Source of the DNA: Odobenus rosmarus divergens | Lineage: Eukaryota > Chordata > Mammalia > Carnivora > Odobenidae | Reading direction: 5' to 3' | Assembly (NCBI RefSeq): GCF_000321225.1 | Contig: NW_004450330.1 | Span: forward strand, 1,260,631-1,324,630 | Length of the DNA: 64,000 bases | In this document: positions 45,851 through 57,091 of the stretch, piece after piece | Layout of the letters: each line of letters opens with the position of its first letter | Position numbering within the stretch: position 1 is the stretch's first letter | The notes under the pieces: generated by a model | Told to the model about the DNA's origin: nothing | Databases searched by the model: none | The model's input: only the letters and a program-made list of their open reading frames with translations | Made by a program: the position numbers and the translations under genes

Positions 45851-46388
45851 CTATGTTGGCAACAAAGCTGTTAAATAGCTTTATGGCATGTTTTTTTATA
45901 TTTTGCCTTTGGATTTGGCAACTCATGCACATTTTATGTTGGTCACAAACAAGACAAATTTAGATAAGGAAATTCAAAAATGAAAACATGTTAAGATGTG
46001 AGTTTTAGAATTAAATTCCAGTTGCAGTCAAAATCATCTTCTTCCCTTAGGGTTTGAAAGTAACCAGTATAGTTGTTACCAATAGTAAGCAGGATGCCTA
46101 GCTGAAGTTAAAGATGTGGAAAGGTTTTCTTCCGTGAGAATATAATGGGTCATAAGGGAATAGGAAACAAAACAATCAGATCAACTCCATTTTCAAAATA
46201 CTAATTAAGTAAGAAATCACATAAAGACCTTTTAATTTCAACAGTACTCTACTGTGCCAATTGAGTTATAAAAGTATTAAAATAATAAAGATATCCTTTC
46301 CTCCAAAAAGAAGAATTTAAGTATATCACCCTTTTATAAAAAACAATTATTTCAAGAACTATAAAAAATAGGTATCATCATACTTTTT
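45851..46388. other. Intronic sequence, nothing recognised
   Basis: No repeat or exon recognised. Confidence 0.4.
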
Positions 46389-46404
46389 AAAATAAAGCAA
46401 TTTA

Positions 46405-46594
46405 GGGAGCGCCTGGGTGGCTCAGTGGGTTAAGTGTCTGCCTTCAGCTCAGGTCACGATTCCAGGATCCTGGGATCAAGCCCCGCATCAGGCTCCCTAC
46501 TCAGCTGGGGTCTGCTTCTCCCTCTCCCTCTGTGCTCACACACACTCTCTCTCTCTCTCAAGTAAATAAATAAAATCTTTAAAGAATAAAATAT
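46405..46594 (+). repeat. Can-SINE (first of a tandem pair)
   Basis: GGGAGCGCCTGGGTGGCTCAG through AAATAAATAAAATC. The 16-bp duplication AAAATAAAGCAATTTA lies at 46389..46404 and, beyond the second SINE, at 46819..46834. Confidence 0.95.
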
Positions 46595-46598
46595 AATA

Positions 46599-46805
46599 GG
46601 GCCGCCTGGGTGGCTCAGATGGTTAAGCGTCTGCCTTTGGCTCAGATCATGATCCCAGCATCCTGGGATTGAGCCCCACATCGGGCTCCTGGCTCAGCGA
46701 GGAGCCTGTTTCTCCCTCTCCCTCTGCCTCTCTCCCTGCTCATGCTCTCTCTCTCTCTCTATCTCTGTGTCTCAAATGAATAAATAAAATCTTAAAAAAT
46801 AAATA
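46599..46805 (+). repeat. Can-SINE inserted in the A-rich tail of the previous copy
   Basis: GGGCCGCCTGGGTGGCTCAG through AAATGAATAAATAAAATC. The flanks AATAAAATATAATA occur at about 46585..46598 and 46807..46820. Confidence 0.93.
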
Positions 46806-46834
46806 AATAAAATATAATAAAATAAAGCAATTTA

Positions 46835-47771
46835 TATGAACTATCAGAATAGAGATTAAAATTTTATATTAAAAATGAAAAAGTCATTTTATTGTGACTC
46901 AGGTATAACATATTGCATTATTAAAGCTGTTTATAAATCTACAACATGCAATCAAGACACAGAGCAAAGTGATGTAATTCTACCTAACCACAATATACAT
47001 TGCGAAAGCAGTTAACAGAAAGATAAAAGATGTGGTAACCACAGCCTATTTAAAAACACTTTAATATTTTCTTTTTTTGTTGTTTTAAATCAGGAACTCT
47101 TTATATTTTATTTCTAAAAGGTAATTCTTATTTAATTGTAGTATTTAATTATTTATTATGGTAACCTAACACTATTATTTAGGTTTTATTTAATAAAACT
47201 TATCTTGTAGACAAACACAGGAAAAATACAAGAGAGAAAAAGGATCAGATGGCACAGGTCCTTCAGGAAAAGCAAGCTACTGGAATGAGCAGGTCAATAA
47301 AACTATTTGTAGAATGGGATAGTTGTCTATTTTCAGATCATTAAGATATTTTTAAATATCCTGAAACCAAACCCAGATTCAAAAGGCAAAGCCAGAACCA
47401 TTCACTGTGTTTATTAAAATACAATCTCTTACTAAGTCTTGCACAGTAAGAGGCCAAACTCACCCTAATATGACCTCAGATTTAGAAGCCTGCCAAAGAA
47501 TCTGTATAGAAATAGCAACCAAATGTTGCTTATATCTACTGTTCAAAGTAATATAAAATAAGACAAAAGCTTACTAGATATTTCAGGATTTAAATAGTGA
47601 AGTAAAATCCGAGAAACAGAATATGGGTAAACGTTAGCAGCCTTTTAAATTAAACATACAAGTCTAAATTATATAAGCTAATTTATTTTTAAGATTTTGA
47701 ACACTGAAATAATCTTTAACACCAATCCCTACCTTTTTCATCTTTCCAAATCCTTTTAAATTTTTCTCACT
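46835..47771. other. Intronic sequence, nothing recognised
   Basis: AT-rich sequence. No gene or clear repeat seen. Confidence 0.4.
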
Positions 47772-47787
47772 AAGAAAGTAAAGGTTC

Positions 47788-47847
47788 AACTCTATATCTG
47801 AAACTAAAATTTACTATATGTTGGCTAATTGAATTAAAATTAAAAAA
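47788..47847 (+). mobile_element. Very short L1 3'-end insertion (60 bp)
   Basis: Consists of TCTGAAACTAAAATTTAC, ATGTTGGCTAATTGAATT and a short A tail. A perfect 16-bp duplication, AAGAAAGTAAAGGTTC, lies at 47772..47787 and 47848..47863. Confidence 0.92.
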
Positions 47848-48138
47848 AAGAAAGTAAAGGTTCCCTTCTTGGCAAAAATACACTATTATGGTTCCTATAG
47901 GGAACCATTCCAGCAGCACTTTTGGAAGAATTGTGAATTCCTTCTGTTCCTACTGCTTAGCCCACAAATTCTTTTATTCCTGTTCCCAGGCTGTGAAGAT
48001 GTTTAAAAATGTTACAAAGCCTGAAACAATTAGTTTCACTATAAATGTATGTACTCTAACCTTAGCTGTTTCCCTGCTGCTACTCAGGGATCCCAGAATC
48101 ATCTCTAGACTAGAAAGGATTTAAAACAGAATAGAACA

Positions 48139-48335
48139 GGGGCTCCTGGGTGGCTCAGTCGTGAGGCGTCTGCCTTCGGCTCAGGTCATGATCCCAGGGT
48201 CCCAGGATGGAGCCCCGCATCAGGCTCCCTGCTCAGCGAGAAGCCTGCTTCTCCCTCTCCCACTCCCCCTGCTTGTGTTCCTGCTCTCGCTGTCTTTCTC
48301 TGTGTCAAATAAATAAATAAAATTTTTAAAGAAAA
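48139..48335 (+). repeat. Can-SINE, full length
   Basis: GGGGCTCCTGGGTGGCTCAG through AAATAAATAAATAAAATT. The approximate duplications AATAGAACAG and AATAGTACAG flank it. Confidence 0.94.
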
Positions 48336-48855
48336 AATAGTACAGAACAGGTTCTAAGCAACAATACTCTCCAAATGGAGAATTTGTAAGTTTCTCTCAT
48401 AATTAAGTGGTGTTCATCCAGGAAATTCAAAGTTTTTGTGACATGTAAACATCAATCAATGTAATTCACCATACTCATAGGCTAAAAATACCCCACCATA
48501 TAATCATTGTGATAGGTACAGAAAAAAACATTTAACAAACTCCAACAACTGTTCACGATCAGAACACTCAGAAAACTAAGATTAGAAGGGAAACTTACTC
48601 AACCAGATGGAAGGCAGCTATGAAAATTCTACAGCTAACATCATACCTAATAACACAGACTTGATGCTTTCTTTCCTTCTAAGATCAGGAACATGGCAAG
48701 GATTTCTGCTCTCACCATTTCTATTCAACTTTGAATTGGAAGTCCTAATCAGTGATATCAGGAAAGAAAAAGAAATACAAATTGGAAAGGAAAAGTAAAA
48801 CTGTCTTTAATTGCAGATGAGATGATAGCATATGCAGAAAATTCCAAGGAATTTA

Positions 48856-50405
48856 TCCAAACTTCAAGTTATATTACAAAGCTGTAGTAATCACAACGGT
48901 ATAGTACTGGCACAAAAATAAACACAGAGATCAATGGAACAGAACAGAAAATCCAGAAATGAACCCACAACTATACGGTCAACTAATCTTTGACAAAGCA
49001 GGAAAGAATATCCAATAGGAAAAAGAACATCTCTTCAAAAAATGTGTTGGGAAAACTGGACAGAACATGCAAAAGAATGAAACTGGACCACTTTCTTACA
49101 CCATACACAAAAATAAACTCAAAATTTACACTGACCTCTACCTCTGAAACCAATAACACATATGTTAGCTAACTGAATTTAAATTAAAAAATAAATTAAA
49201 AAAAAAACACTCAAAATTTAGATTAAAGACCTAAATGGGAGACCTGAAACTATAAACATCCCAGAAGAGAGCACAGGCAGTAACTTCTTTGAAATTGGCC
49301 ATAGCAACTTCTTTTGAGATGTCTCCTGAGCAAGGGAAGCAAAAGCAAAAATAAACTACTGGGACTTCATCAAAATTAAAAGCTTCTGCACAGTGAAGGA
49401 AACAATCAACAAAACTAAAAGGCAACCTACAGAATGGGAGAAGATATTTGCAAATGATGTATCTGATAAAGGGTTAGTATCTAAAATATATAAAGAACTT
49501 ATAAAATTCAACACCCCAAAAATGAATAATCCAATTAAAAAATGGGCAGATTACACGAACAGACATTTCTCCAAAGAAGACATACAGATGGCCAACAGAT
49601 ACATGAAAAGATGCTCATTATCACTTATCATCAGGGAAATGCAAATCAAAACTACAATAAGATATCACCTCACACCTATCAGAAGGGCCAAAATCAACAA
49701 CACAAGAAACAACAGGTGTTGGTGAAGACGTGGAGAAACCTTCTTGCACTGTTGGTGGGACTGTAAACTAGTGCAGCCACTGTGGAAAACAGTATGGAGA
49801 TTCCTTAAAAAGGTTAAAAATAGAACTACTCTATAATCCAGCAATTGCACTACCAGGTATTTGCCCAAAGAATACAAAAATACTAATTCAAAGGGATACC
49901 TGCTGATGTTTATAGCAGCATTATCTACAATAGCCAAATTATGGAAACACCCAAGTGTCCATCAATTGATGAATGGATAAGAAGATGTGGTACCATATAT
50001 ACAATGGAATACTACTCAGCCATAAAAAGAATGAAATCTTGCCATTTGCAATGATGTGAATGGAGCTACAGTATTATGCTAAGTGAAATAAGCCAGTCAG
50101 AGAAAGACAAATACCATATTATTTCACTCATATGTGGAATTTAAAAAACAAAACAAATGAGCAAAGGGAAAAAAGAGTGAGAAGCAAACCACGAAATGGA
50201 CTCAACTCTAGAGAACAAACTGATGGTTACTAGAGGGGAGGTGGTCAGGGGCATGGGTGAAATAGGTGATGAAGATTAAGGAGCGCATTTGTGATGAGCA
50301 CCGGGTGTTGTATGGAAGTGCTGAATCACAATATTGTACACCTGAAACTAATATTACACTGTATGTGAACTAACTGGAATTTAAATAAAAACTTACCAAA
50401 AAAGA
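48856..50405 (+). mobile_element. Younger carnivore L1, 5'-truncated (about 1.5 kb)
   Basis: ORF2 C-terminal part and 3' UTR: TAGTACTGGCACAAAAATAAA, GATCAATGGAACAGAACAGA, CATTTCTCCAAAGAAGACAT, TGGCCAACAGATACATGAAA, then ACACTGTATGTGAACTAACT and the tail. The 19-bp duplications GAAAATTCCAAGGAATTTA and GAAAATCCTAAGGAATTTA lie at 48837..48855 and 50406..50424. Residual frames (e.g. 49393..49725) are decayed ORF2. Confidence 0.9.
49129..49208 (+). mobile_element. Very short L1 3'-end insertion inside an L1 (80 bp)
   Basis: TGACCTCTACCTCTGAAACC, ATATGTTAGCTAACTGAATT and an A-rich tail interrupt ORF2. The 12-bp duplication ACTCAAAATTTA lies at 49117..49128 and 49209..49220. Confidence 0.92.
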
Positions 50406-50946
50406 GAAAATCCTAAGGAATTTAAAAAAGACTTACTAGAATTGAGTTACACAAGGTGGCAGGCCGTAAGATCAAAATACAAAAACCAACTGCATGTCTA
50501 CATACTAGCAGAGAACAACTGAAAATTGAAATTAAAAATACCATTTACAATCGAAAAAACTCCTCAAACTAATAAGTGATTATAGCAAGCTGGCAGCATA
50601 CAAGGTTAATATATAAAATTCAACTGCTTCCTTATATACCAGCAATGATTCACTGGAATTTGAAACTAAAAAACACAAGGCCATTTACATTAGCATCAAA
50701 AAATGAAATACTTAAGTATACAGCCAATAAATATGTGTAAGAGCTATATGTGGAAAACCACAAAACTCTAATGAAAGAAACCAATGATCTAATTAATGGA
50801 GAGATATTCCATTTTCATGGATAGGAAGAATCAATTTGTTAAGATGTCAGTTATTCTCAGTTTGATGTACAGATTCAGTACATACTCAGTCAAAATCTCA
50901 GTAAGTTATTTTGTGGACATCAACAAACTAATTTTAAAATTTACAT

Positions 50947-51136
50947 GGGGTGTCTGGGTGGCTCAGTCAGTTAAGTGTCTGCCTTCATCTCAGGTCATGC
51001 TCTCGGGGTCCTGGGATTGAGCCCTGTGTCATGCTCCCTGCTCAGCAGGGAGTCTACTCTCTCTCCCTCTGCCCTTCCCCCCCTGCTCCTGCATGCTCTC
51101 TCTCTCTCTCTCTCAAATAAATACAATCTTAAAAAA
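50947..51136 (+). repeat. Can-SINE with (CA)n after the tail
   Basis: GGGGTGTCTGGGTGGCTCAG through CAAATAAATACAATC. The tail is followed by a CA repeat (51140..51155). A target duplication was not found. Confidence 0.92.
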
Positions 51137-51579
51137 AAAACACACACACACACACGAAGAGGCAAAAGACTCAGAATAGCCAACACAATATCAAAGAAGA
51201 AAAGATGGAGAACTGACACTCCCCAATTTTAAGACTACTATAAACCCACAGTAATAAAGACAATGTGGTATCAGCAAAAGAATAGGAAAATAAATCAATA
51301 CAATAGACTAGAGAGCCTAGAAATAGACCTACACAAATATATTCAACTCATCTTTGAGAAAGGTGCAAAGGCAATTCAGTGGAGAAAGGACAGTCTTTTC
51401 AACAAACAAGGCTAGAACAACTAGAGATCTACATGCAAAAGAAAAAAATCTAGACATAAATCTTAATACCTGTATCAAAATGAACTCAAAATGGATCACT
51501 GACCTAAATGTAAACAGCAAAACTCCTAGAAGAAAAACAGGAAAAAACCTAAGTGCCTTGGATTTGGTAATGACTTTTT

Positions 51580-51670
51580 TTAAAGTAATTTCTACACCCA
51601 ATGCGGGGCTTGAACTCACTACTCCGAGATCGAGTCACATGCTCTACCAACTGAGCCAGCCAGGCACCCC
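51580..51670 (-). repeat. Short-type tRNA SINE
   Basis: AAAGTAATTTCTACACCCAA, then GAGCCAGCCAGGCACCCC at its head. A perfect 15-bp duplication, TGGTAATGACTTTTT, lies at 51565..51579 and 51671..51685. Confidence 0.95.
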
Positions 51671-51799
51671 TGGTAATGACTTTTTAGACACAACACCAAA
51701 AAGCATGAACCTTGAAAGAAAAAACTGATAAGCTGGACTTCATTAAAATTAAAAACTTCTTTGTGAAAGGCACAGTTTCTCTACCACCAGATAAGGAAT

Positions 51800-52450
51800 G
51801 TCAAGTCTTTGTGTATCTTTACAAGAAACATTATGTGTTTGTATATGTCGCTTCTTTTAAAACAAATGGTTATATACACAGCAGATTGATCTGCATTTTT
51901 GTTACCTTAATGTGTCTTTGTAGATCATTTAATATTTGTACTTAGCATTCTTATTCCCAATTTTATATCTACCCAGTATTCCATTATGTGTACTGAACAC
52001 TAATAAAATCTTACTGGTGAACTTAGTTTGCAATATTTTGCTATTACATATAATACTGCAAAGATTAAGCTTCACTTTATAAATCTGCCAGCACATCAGT
52101 TTAACCAATTCCTAAAATGGGGACTGCTGGATTATAGGAAATGTGAATGATTAATTATTGTGAAATTGCTTCCCATAAAGGTTGCCCTAATTTATGCTCC
52201 TACCAGCAGTATAAGAGAGCATATGTTACCCTACACCCTTGACAACAGTGTTTTAGCAAATGTCTTAATACTTGCCAATCTTATAGAGTGGAAAGTGGTA
52301 CTCAGTGTACTTTTAAATTACACCTTTTATGAACAAGGTGGAGTACCTTTTTATCTGTGTAAGAACCATTAGTATTTCTTTTTCTGTGACTGTTTTTCAT
52401 AAGTTTTGCCCATTCTCTAAAAATTGGATTGTTGGTTTGATTGTTCCCTT
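51800..52450 (-). repeat. Old L1 ORF2/3' region, reverse
   Basis: CCCAGTATTCCATTATGTGT, GGGACTGCTGGATTATAGG, CCTACCAGCAGTATAAGAG, CTTGACAACAGTGTTTTAG and TTTTGCCCATTCTCTAAAAA match antisense L1ME-like sequence. Confidence 0.7.
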
Positions 52451-53489
52451 GTATCACTATACAATATTCCTCTTTGTCTCTTTAATGCCTTGAGGCTCTT
52501 AGTATATTTTATTTGATATCAATATTGTTTTGATCACTGTACATCTTTGGCCATTTCTTATTTTCAATCTTTCTTAAATTTAAGAATTCTATGAATACAT
52601 TTTTAGTTCCAAAGCAACTCTTTCTATGTTGCAACTGTATCCTCGAGGGTTTTCATTCCCTTTTCTATCACAGCTTTCTCTCATCTTTTCCATTAGCTCT
52701 GCTTCCACAGGAGGAATCTGATTATTCAGTGATCCCCTCTTTTGCGTTGCTGAATTCATTTTAATAGGTTGTAGTGTGAATAGCCGTAGGCTACTGCAAT
52801 CCCCTGGATGGTGCAGAACTGGCAGTCAGTGTAAGACACGCATGTTTTAAATCTGATGCGCAAGCAATGAAGGAGCTGGCAGAGTGGAGTTGCTCTGCTG
52901 AGGTCACAAAGGAACAAGTGGAGGACATATGGCAGACCTCACTCACCTGCAAAGACATGAGCAATTCATCCCACAAGTGCAACCCTCCTAACAGCTGCCA
53001 ATCAGGTAGCTTCCCAGAGGACTGTATACAGCTTGCAGGCAAGTATGGCCTCTTTCCACGTGCTGGAAATATCCAAACGTACAGACCACCCAATAGCATG
53101 TGCCTCTAAGGTAACTGAGAGATCCTTGCTCTTCACCAAAGATACTGATGACTTTCAACACCAGATATCATGAAGCTCTATGTTACAATATTTTACCTTC
53201 CATTTTTCTTAATGATGCACAATTATACAATTTATAACAAGGATGTACAAATACTCAACTGCTTTTAATTCCTCTACTACTACTCTGGTCATAACTGAAT
53301 ATAATTATCTTCAGGCTTGTTCTTATTTTAATTAATTATGTAACTTTGAAACCTCCAACTCTTAAATATGTGTCCCCTAAGACCAAAAGCTCAGAAACCT
53401 TATTCACTAAATTCCTTAACACTTTTTTCAAAAAGTTTTAAGTTCCTTCTTTATACACTTCTCAAAGATTAAACATTTTTATTAAAAGT
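52451..53489. other. Unassigned intronic block
   Basis: Not recognised as SINE, L1, L2 or MIR. It contains an 80-codon plus-strand frame (52867..53109) that is less AT-rich than its surroundings and overlaps a 102-codon minus-strand frame (52791..53099). No domain is recognised, and no splice acceptor/donor pair clearly delimits it. Confidence 0.4.
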
Positions 53490-53520
53490 CTGGAAATGTA
53501 TGGCAAAACAAACCCCTGCT

Positions 53521-53632
53521 CAGCGGGAGGCCTGCTTCTTCCCTTCCCAATCCCTCTGCTTTGTATTCTCTCTTTGTGTCTCTCTCTGTCAAATAAAAAA
53601 ATAAAATCTAAAAAAAAAAAAAAAAAGAAAGC
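53521..53632 (+). repeat. 5'-truncated Can-SINE with long target duplication
   Basis: Only the 3' half of the SINE is present, from CAGCGGGAGGCCTGCTTCTT to the tail AAAAAATAAAATC plus poly(A). The 31-bp direct repeats at 53490..53520 and 53633..53663 are identical and include a CCCCTGCT that also belongs to the SINE consensus at the break. Confidence 0.9.
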
Positions 53633-53663
53633 CTGGAAATGTATGGCAAAACAAACCCCTGCT

Positions 53664-55240
53664 GTTCAATATTTACTGAATGTAACTGTGCTACACACCA
53701 AGCTAGACTCTGAAGACAAAAATAGGAAAAATGACCCTGCCCTTAAGGAGCTCAGAGTTTAGCAAAAGAAAAGGGCAAGCTATAAAGAAATACAATATAA
53801 TGTGATAAGGACAATAATGAAGTATGCATAGAGTCCAAAGGTTAACACAAAGGAGGCATAGTAACAAGGAGCTACAGAGGAATTTGTGGTCAGCTAGATT
53901 TTAAAGAGTAAATCGGAATTTGCCCAGTGGCCAAAGGAATTACAGACAGAAGGTAAGGACATATATTCTTTCAACAACTTTCCTAGTTTGGGACAGATAC
54001 TATGGGATAGATACTTTGAAATATCTGTCCTAGAGATACAATGATTAATTAAGACGAAGTCTTTTACTTTACAGAGTCAGGAGAGGGGGACCAATAAGTA
54101 AACCAATCATTATAGTGTGATAAATGCTACAGTAGGGATAAGGAGAGAGTATTAGAGGCTTATGGGCCAAGTGGAAATAAGATCTAAACTTAGATGTGAG
54201 TAATAAACAGAAATTAGCCTGGTGAAATATGTTATCAGGAGTGGAATGGAGGACCATGTCAGGGATCACGGCATTCCAGGCGCAGAGAAGAGTATAGAGA
54301 AGGGCCAAGTCAGAGACAAACAGAAAGTGAAGAGAGAGAAGGTAGTTCAATGTGGCAGAAGAAGAGGCCTCTGAGATCAGGCTAAAGATAAAAGCAAGAA
54401 CCATATCATGAAAGGTTTTTTAAATTTTGTTTTTAATTTTATTTTTAACCAATCTCTACACCCAATGTGGGGTTCAAACTTACAACCCTGAGATCAAGAG
54501 TCACATGCTCTACTGATTGAGCCAGCAAGGCGCCCCAAGGATCTTTCAAATCAGAGTTTGGGCTTTATCTTAAGGGCAATAAGGAACTAGAAACTAGTTT
54601 TTTAACAGAAAGACTGTTCAGATTTGTGTTTGAGAGCTATACTACAGTAAGTGAAACAGAAAGAAATAAATCTGGAAGTAAGTACAGCAGTTGCAGTAAC
54701 CCAGGAAATGGTTTCTAGTAGTCTGAACTAAGATAGTAGCAACAGAGACAGAGAAAACGCATGGGGAGGGCCGAGAAACTGAGGATGCAGAATGAACAAG
54801 CCTTATAAATGATTTGATTGGAAGCAGAGAGAAAGAAAAAGGAATCAAAGATGAGGCCTCCTGTCTGGTTTGGGCAAAGGGTGGATGGTACTACTATTCA
54901 GTCACATAAGGAAAAGGGGAGAGCAGGTTTTGAGAGGGTGAAATAATCACTTTAATTCTGGACAGATGGAGTCTGAGATTCAGAGAAGTTACTCAAATGA
55001 CGGTATCCAATAAGCAGCTGGATATATAACAACTCAAGACAAAGTTTGGTCAGAGATACAGATTTGAAAACAGTCCATATACAAAGTAAATGATAACTAA
55101 ATCAGTGAGAATAGATGAAAATGCCTGGGGAGAATGGACAACATGAGAAGAAAACCTAAGACAAAAACCCCATAGAACACTAACATTTAGAAGATAAAGA
55201 GCTAGGAGAGTAGACTGAAAGAGAGCAGCCAAAAAGGAAG
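53664..55240 (-). repeat. Long L2 copy, reverse
   Basis: Reverse-complement L2 blocks over about 1.5 kb: CTGCCCTTAAGGAGCTCAGA, GTGTGATAAATGCTACAGTAG, GGCATTCCAGGCGCAGAG, GGGCTTTATCTTAAGGGCAA, CAGTTGCAGTAACCCAGG, GGTTTGGGCAAAGGGTGGAT and AAGCAGCTGGATATATAAC. A short SINE interrupts it. Confidence 0.8.
54415..54536 (-). repeat. Short-type tRNA SINE nested in L2
   Basis: ACCAATCTCTACACCCAATG through GAGCCAGCAAGGCGCCCC. The flanks AAAGGTTTTTTAAA and AAGGATCTTTCAAA are only roughly similar. Confidence 0.9.
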
Positions 55241-55264
55241 ATGAAAATATTACTATGAGGAAAA

Positions 55265-55515
55265 GGAGTAAGCGCTTAATGAATGCTTACTAGGTGCTAT
55301 GTGTTGTGCTAAATGATTTATGTGCACTACCTCATTTAATCCTTAGACCCTCTGTGAGCAACTTATCATTATCTGCATCATTATAGATGTGGATACTTTG
55401 GCTTAGAGAGATCAACTTACTCAGGTTTACACATTCGGTTGGGTATAAGAAGTGCAACCAAGATCACACCAAGTCCTCTGGAAGCCTTGCTCTTAACTGC
55501 TACACTGTACTGCTT
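55265..55515 (-). repeat. MIR, reverse
   Basis: ATGCTTACTAGGTGCTATGTG, CTCATTTAATCCTTAGACCC, CCAAGATCACACCAAGTCC-like and CTTAACTGCTACACTGTACT are reverse-complement MIR. Confidence 0.85.
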
Positions 55516-55649
55516 TCTATGAAAGTCTTAAAAAGCATGGTATCACAGACACACAAAAAAACAGTGATTCAAAAAGAAAGACACCATTCCAGTAGCAATG
55601 AGCTTACCCAGCAGCACCAAGATCTTGGTTTCTGATAACATTCTCCGTT

Positions 55650-55953
55650 AAAAAGAATCAGGACTCTGGAAAAATGACTGATCTGAGGAGTGGGCAGGAA
55701 ATATATAAAATGAGCCTGGAGCATCTTGTAGTGCTAAAAAAATAAGTGCTCAGAACAAAAACAAACAAAAAAAGAAAAAAAACTGAACTCACAATAAGGG
55801 ACATAATGTCAAAGGCACATAGAAAACCAACTGAAAGCTCCCAATGGCCACAGTTGTACCTTAAGCAAAAAATTAAGTAGTAATGGACTATATAACCCAG
55901 AGTATAAACTAAATATCATGAGTCCATACTAATATAAATAAAGCATTAAATAA

Positions 55954-55988
<35 letters not shown>

Positions 55989-56670
55989 GAGAGAAGAGAC
56001 AAATCTAGGGTGCAAAAGAATTCCAAATAAATGATGTAGGTAGAGCAACCTCTCCCCTGACTTCCTTTCAAAGACTACAGTATGGAAAGGGGGGAAGGGT
56101 AAAGAATCACTTCACAGTACAGAAATATGACAAACACTACCTCAGCGAAGTGATCAAGGTTCACATCAACAGTGATAAGTCATGTTGATAGCATGGGCCT
56201 TTGATATACTGTGATGAAAATGGCACTCTATCTCTGTGGTTTTTTTCTCAAAAACTCAGTAACCCTAATCTAATCATGAGAAACACATCAGAAAAATCCC
56301 AATTAAGGGACATTCTACAAAATACCTGAAAATTACACCTCAAAACTTATTAAAAACATGGAATGTCTGAGATACCATCACAGCCAAAAAGAGGCTAAGG
56401 ATGACGGTCATGAAATGTAATACGGTATCCTGATAGCTCTCCTGGAACAGAAAAAGAACATTAGCTAAAAACTAAGGAAATGTGAAGAAGTAAGGACTTC
56501 TGTTAATCAACATATGTTAATTTTGGTTCATTAATTGTAAAAACTGTACTAGACCAATGTAGGATGTTAACAGTAGAGAAACTGACTAAGGAGTTTATGA
56601 GAACTCTCTGTACTATCTTTGTAATTTCTCTGCAAATCTAAAACTATTCTAAAATTAAAATGTTATTTAA
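55650..56670 (+). repeat. L1M 3' UTR, sense
   Basis: AAAATGACTGATCTGAGGAG, GGCACATAGAAAACCAACTG, ATAACCCAGAGTATAAACTA and GAACTCTCTGTACTATCTTTG lead to CTAAAACTATTCTAAAATT at the end. Confidence 0.75.
55950..55988. repeat. (TAAA)n microsatellite
   Basis: About ten uninterrupted TAAA units lie within the L1M 3' UTR. Confidence 0.97.
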
Positions 56671-56685
56671 AAAAACAAAGGGGGA

Positions 56686-56895
56686 GGGACACCTGGGTGG
56701 CTCAGTCGGTTAAGCGTCTGCCTTTGGCTCAGGTCATGATCCCGGGGTCCTGGGATCGAGCCCCGTATTGGCCTCCCTGCTCAGCAGAGAGCCTGCTTCT
56801 TGCTCTCCCTCTGCTGCTGCTCCCTCTGCTTGTGCTCTCTCTGTCAAATAAATAAAATCTTAAAAAAACAAAACAAAACAACAAAAAAAAAAGGA
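56686..56895 (+). repeat. Can-SINE (first of a tandem pair)
   Basis: GGGACACCTGGGTGGCTCAG through AAATAAAATC and a long (AAAAC)n-rich tail. The outer duplication AAAACAAAGGGGGA lies at 56672..56685 and 57092..57105, enclosing both SINEs. Confidence 0.94.
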
Positions 56896-57091
56896 GGGGG
56901 GGAGCCTGGGTGGCTCAGTTAAACGTCTGCCTTCAGCTCAGGTCATGATCTTGGAGACCCAGGATTAAGCCCCGTGTGGGACTCCCTGATCAGTGGGGAC
57001 TCTGCTTCTCCCTCTGCCCCTCACCCTGCTCTTCTGCTCTTTCTCACTCTCAAATAAATAAATCTTTAAAAAATAAATAAATAAAATAAAT
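56896..57091 (+). repeat. Can-SINE in the tail of the previous copy
   Basis: GGGGGGAGCCTGGGTGGCTC through CAAATAAATAAATC. It lacks a few bases of the head (CTCAGTTAAACGTCTG). Confidence 0.93.

Larger units (their letters stand above)
48405..51775 (+). repeat. Old L1 ORF2 region hosting four later insertions
   Basis: The element splits into 48405..48855, 50406..50946, 51137..51579 and 51686..51775. These pieces join in ORF2 order (CCATTTCTATTCAACTTTG, CTTATATACCAGCAATGAT, CAACTCATCTTTGAGAAAGG, AAAATGGATCACTGACCTAA, GCTGGACTTCATTAAAATTA). No frame is intact. Confidence 0.85.

Noticed and set aside
49393..49725. 110-codon frame with reverse-transcriptase-like peptide
   Set aside because: It is a decayed C-terminal piece of L1 ORF2 inside a 5'-truncated copy, not a functional gene.
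54069..54404. 111-codon minus-strand frame
   Set aside because: It lies in the L2 (sense on minus) at 53664..55240. At most it is an L2 remnant, with no start or domain that can be defended.
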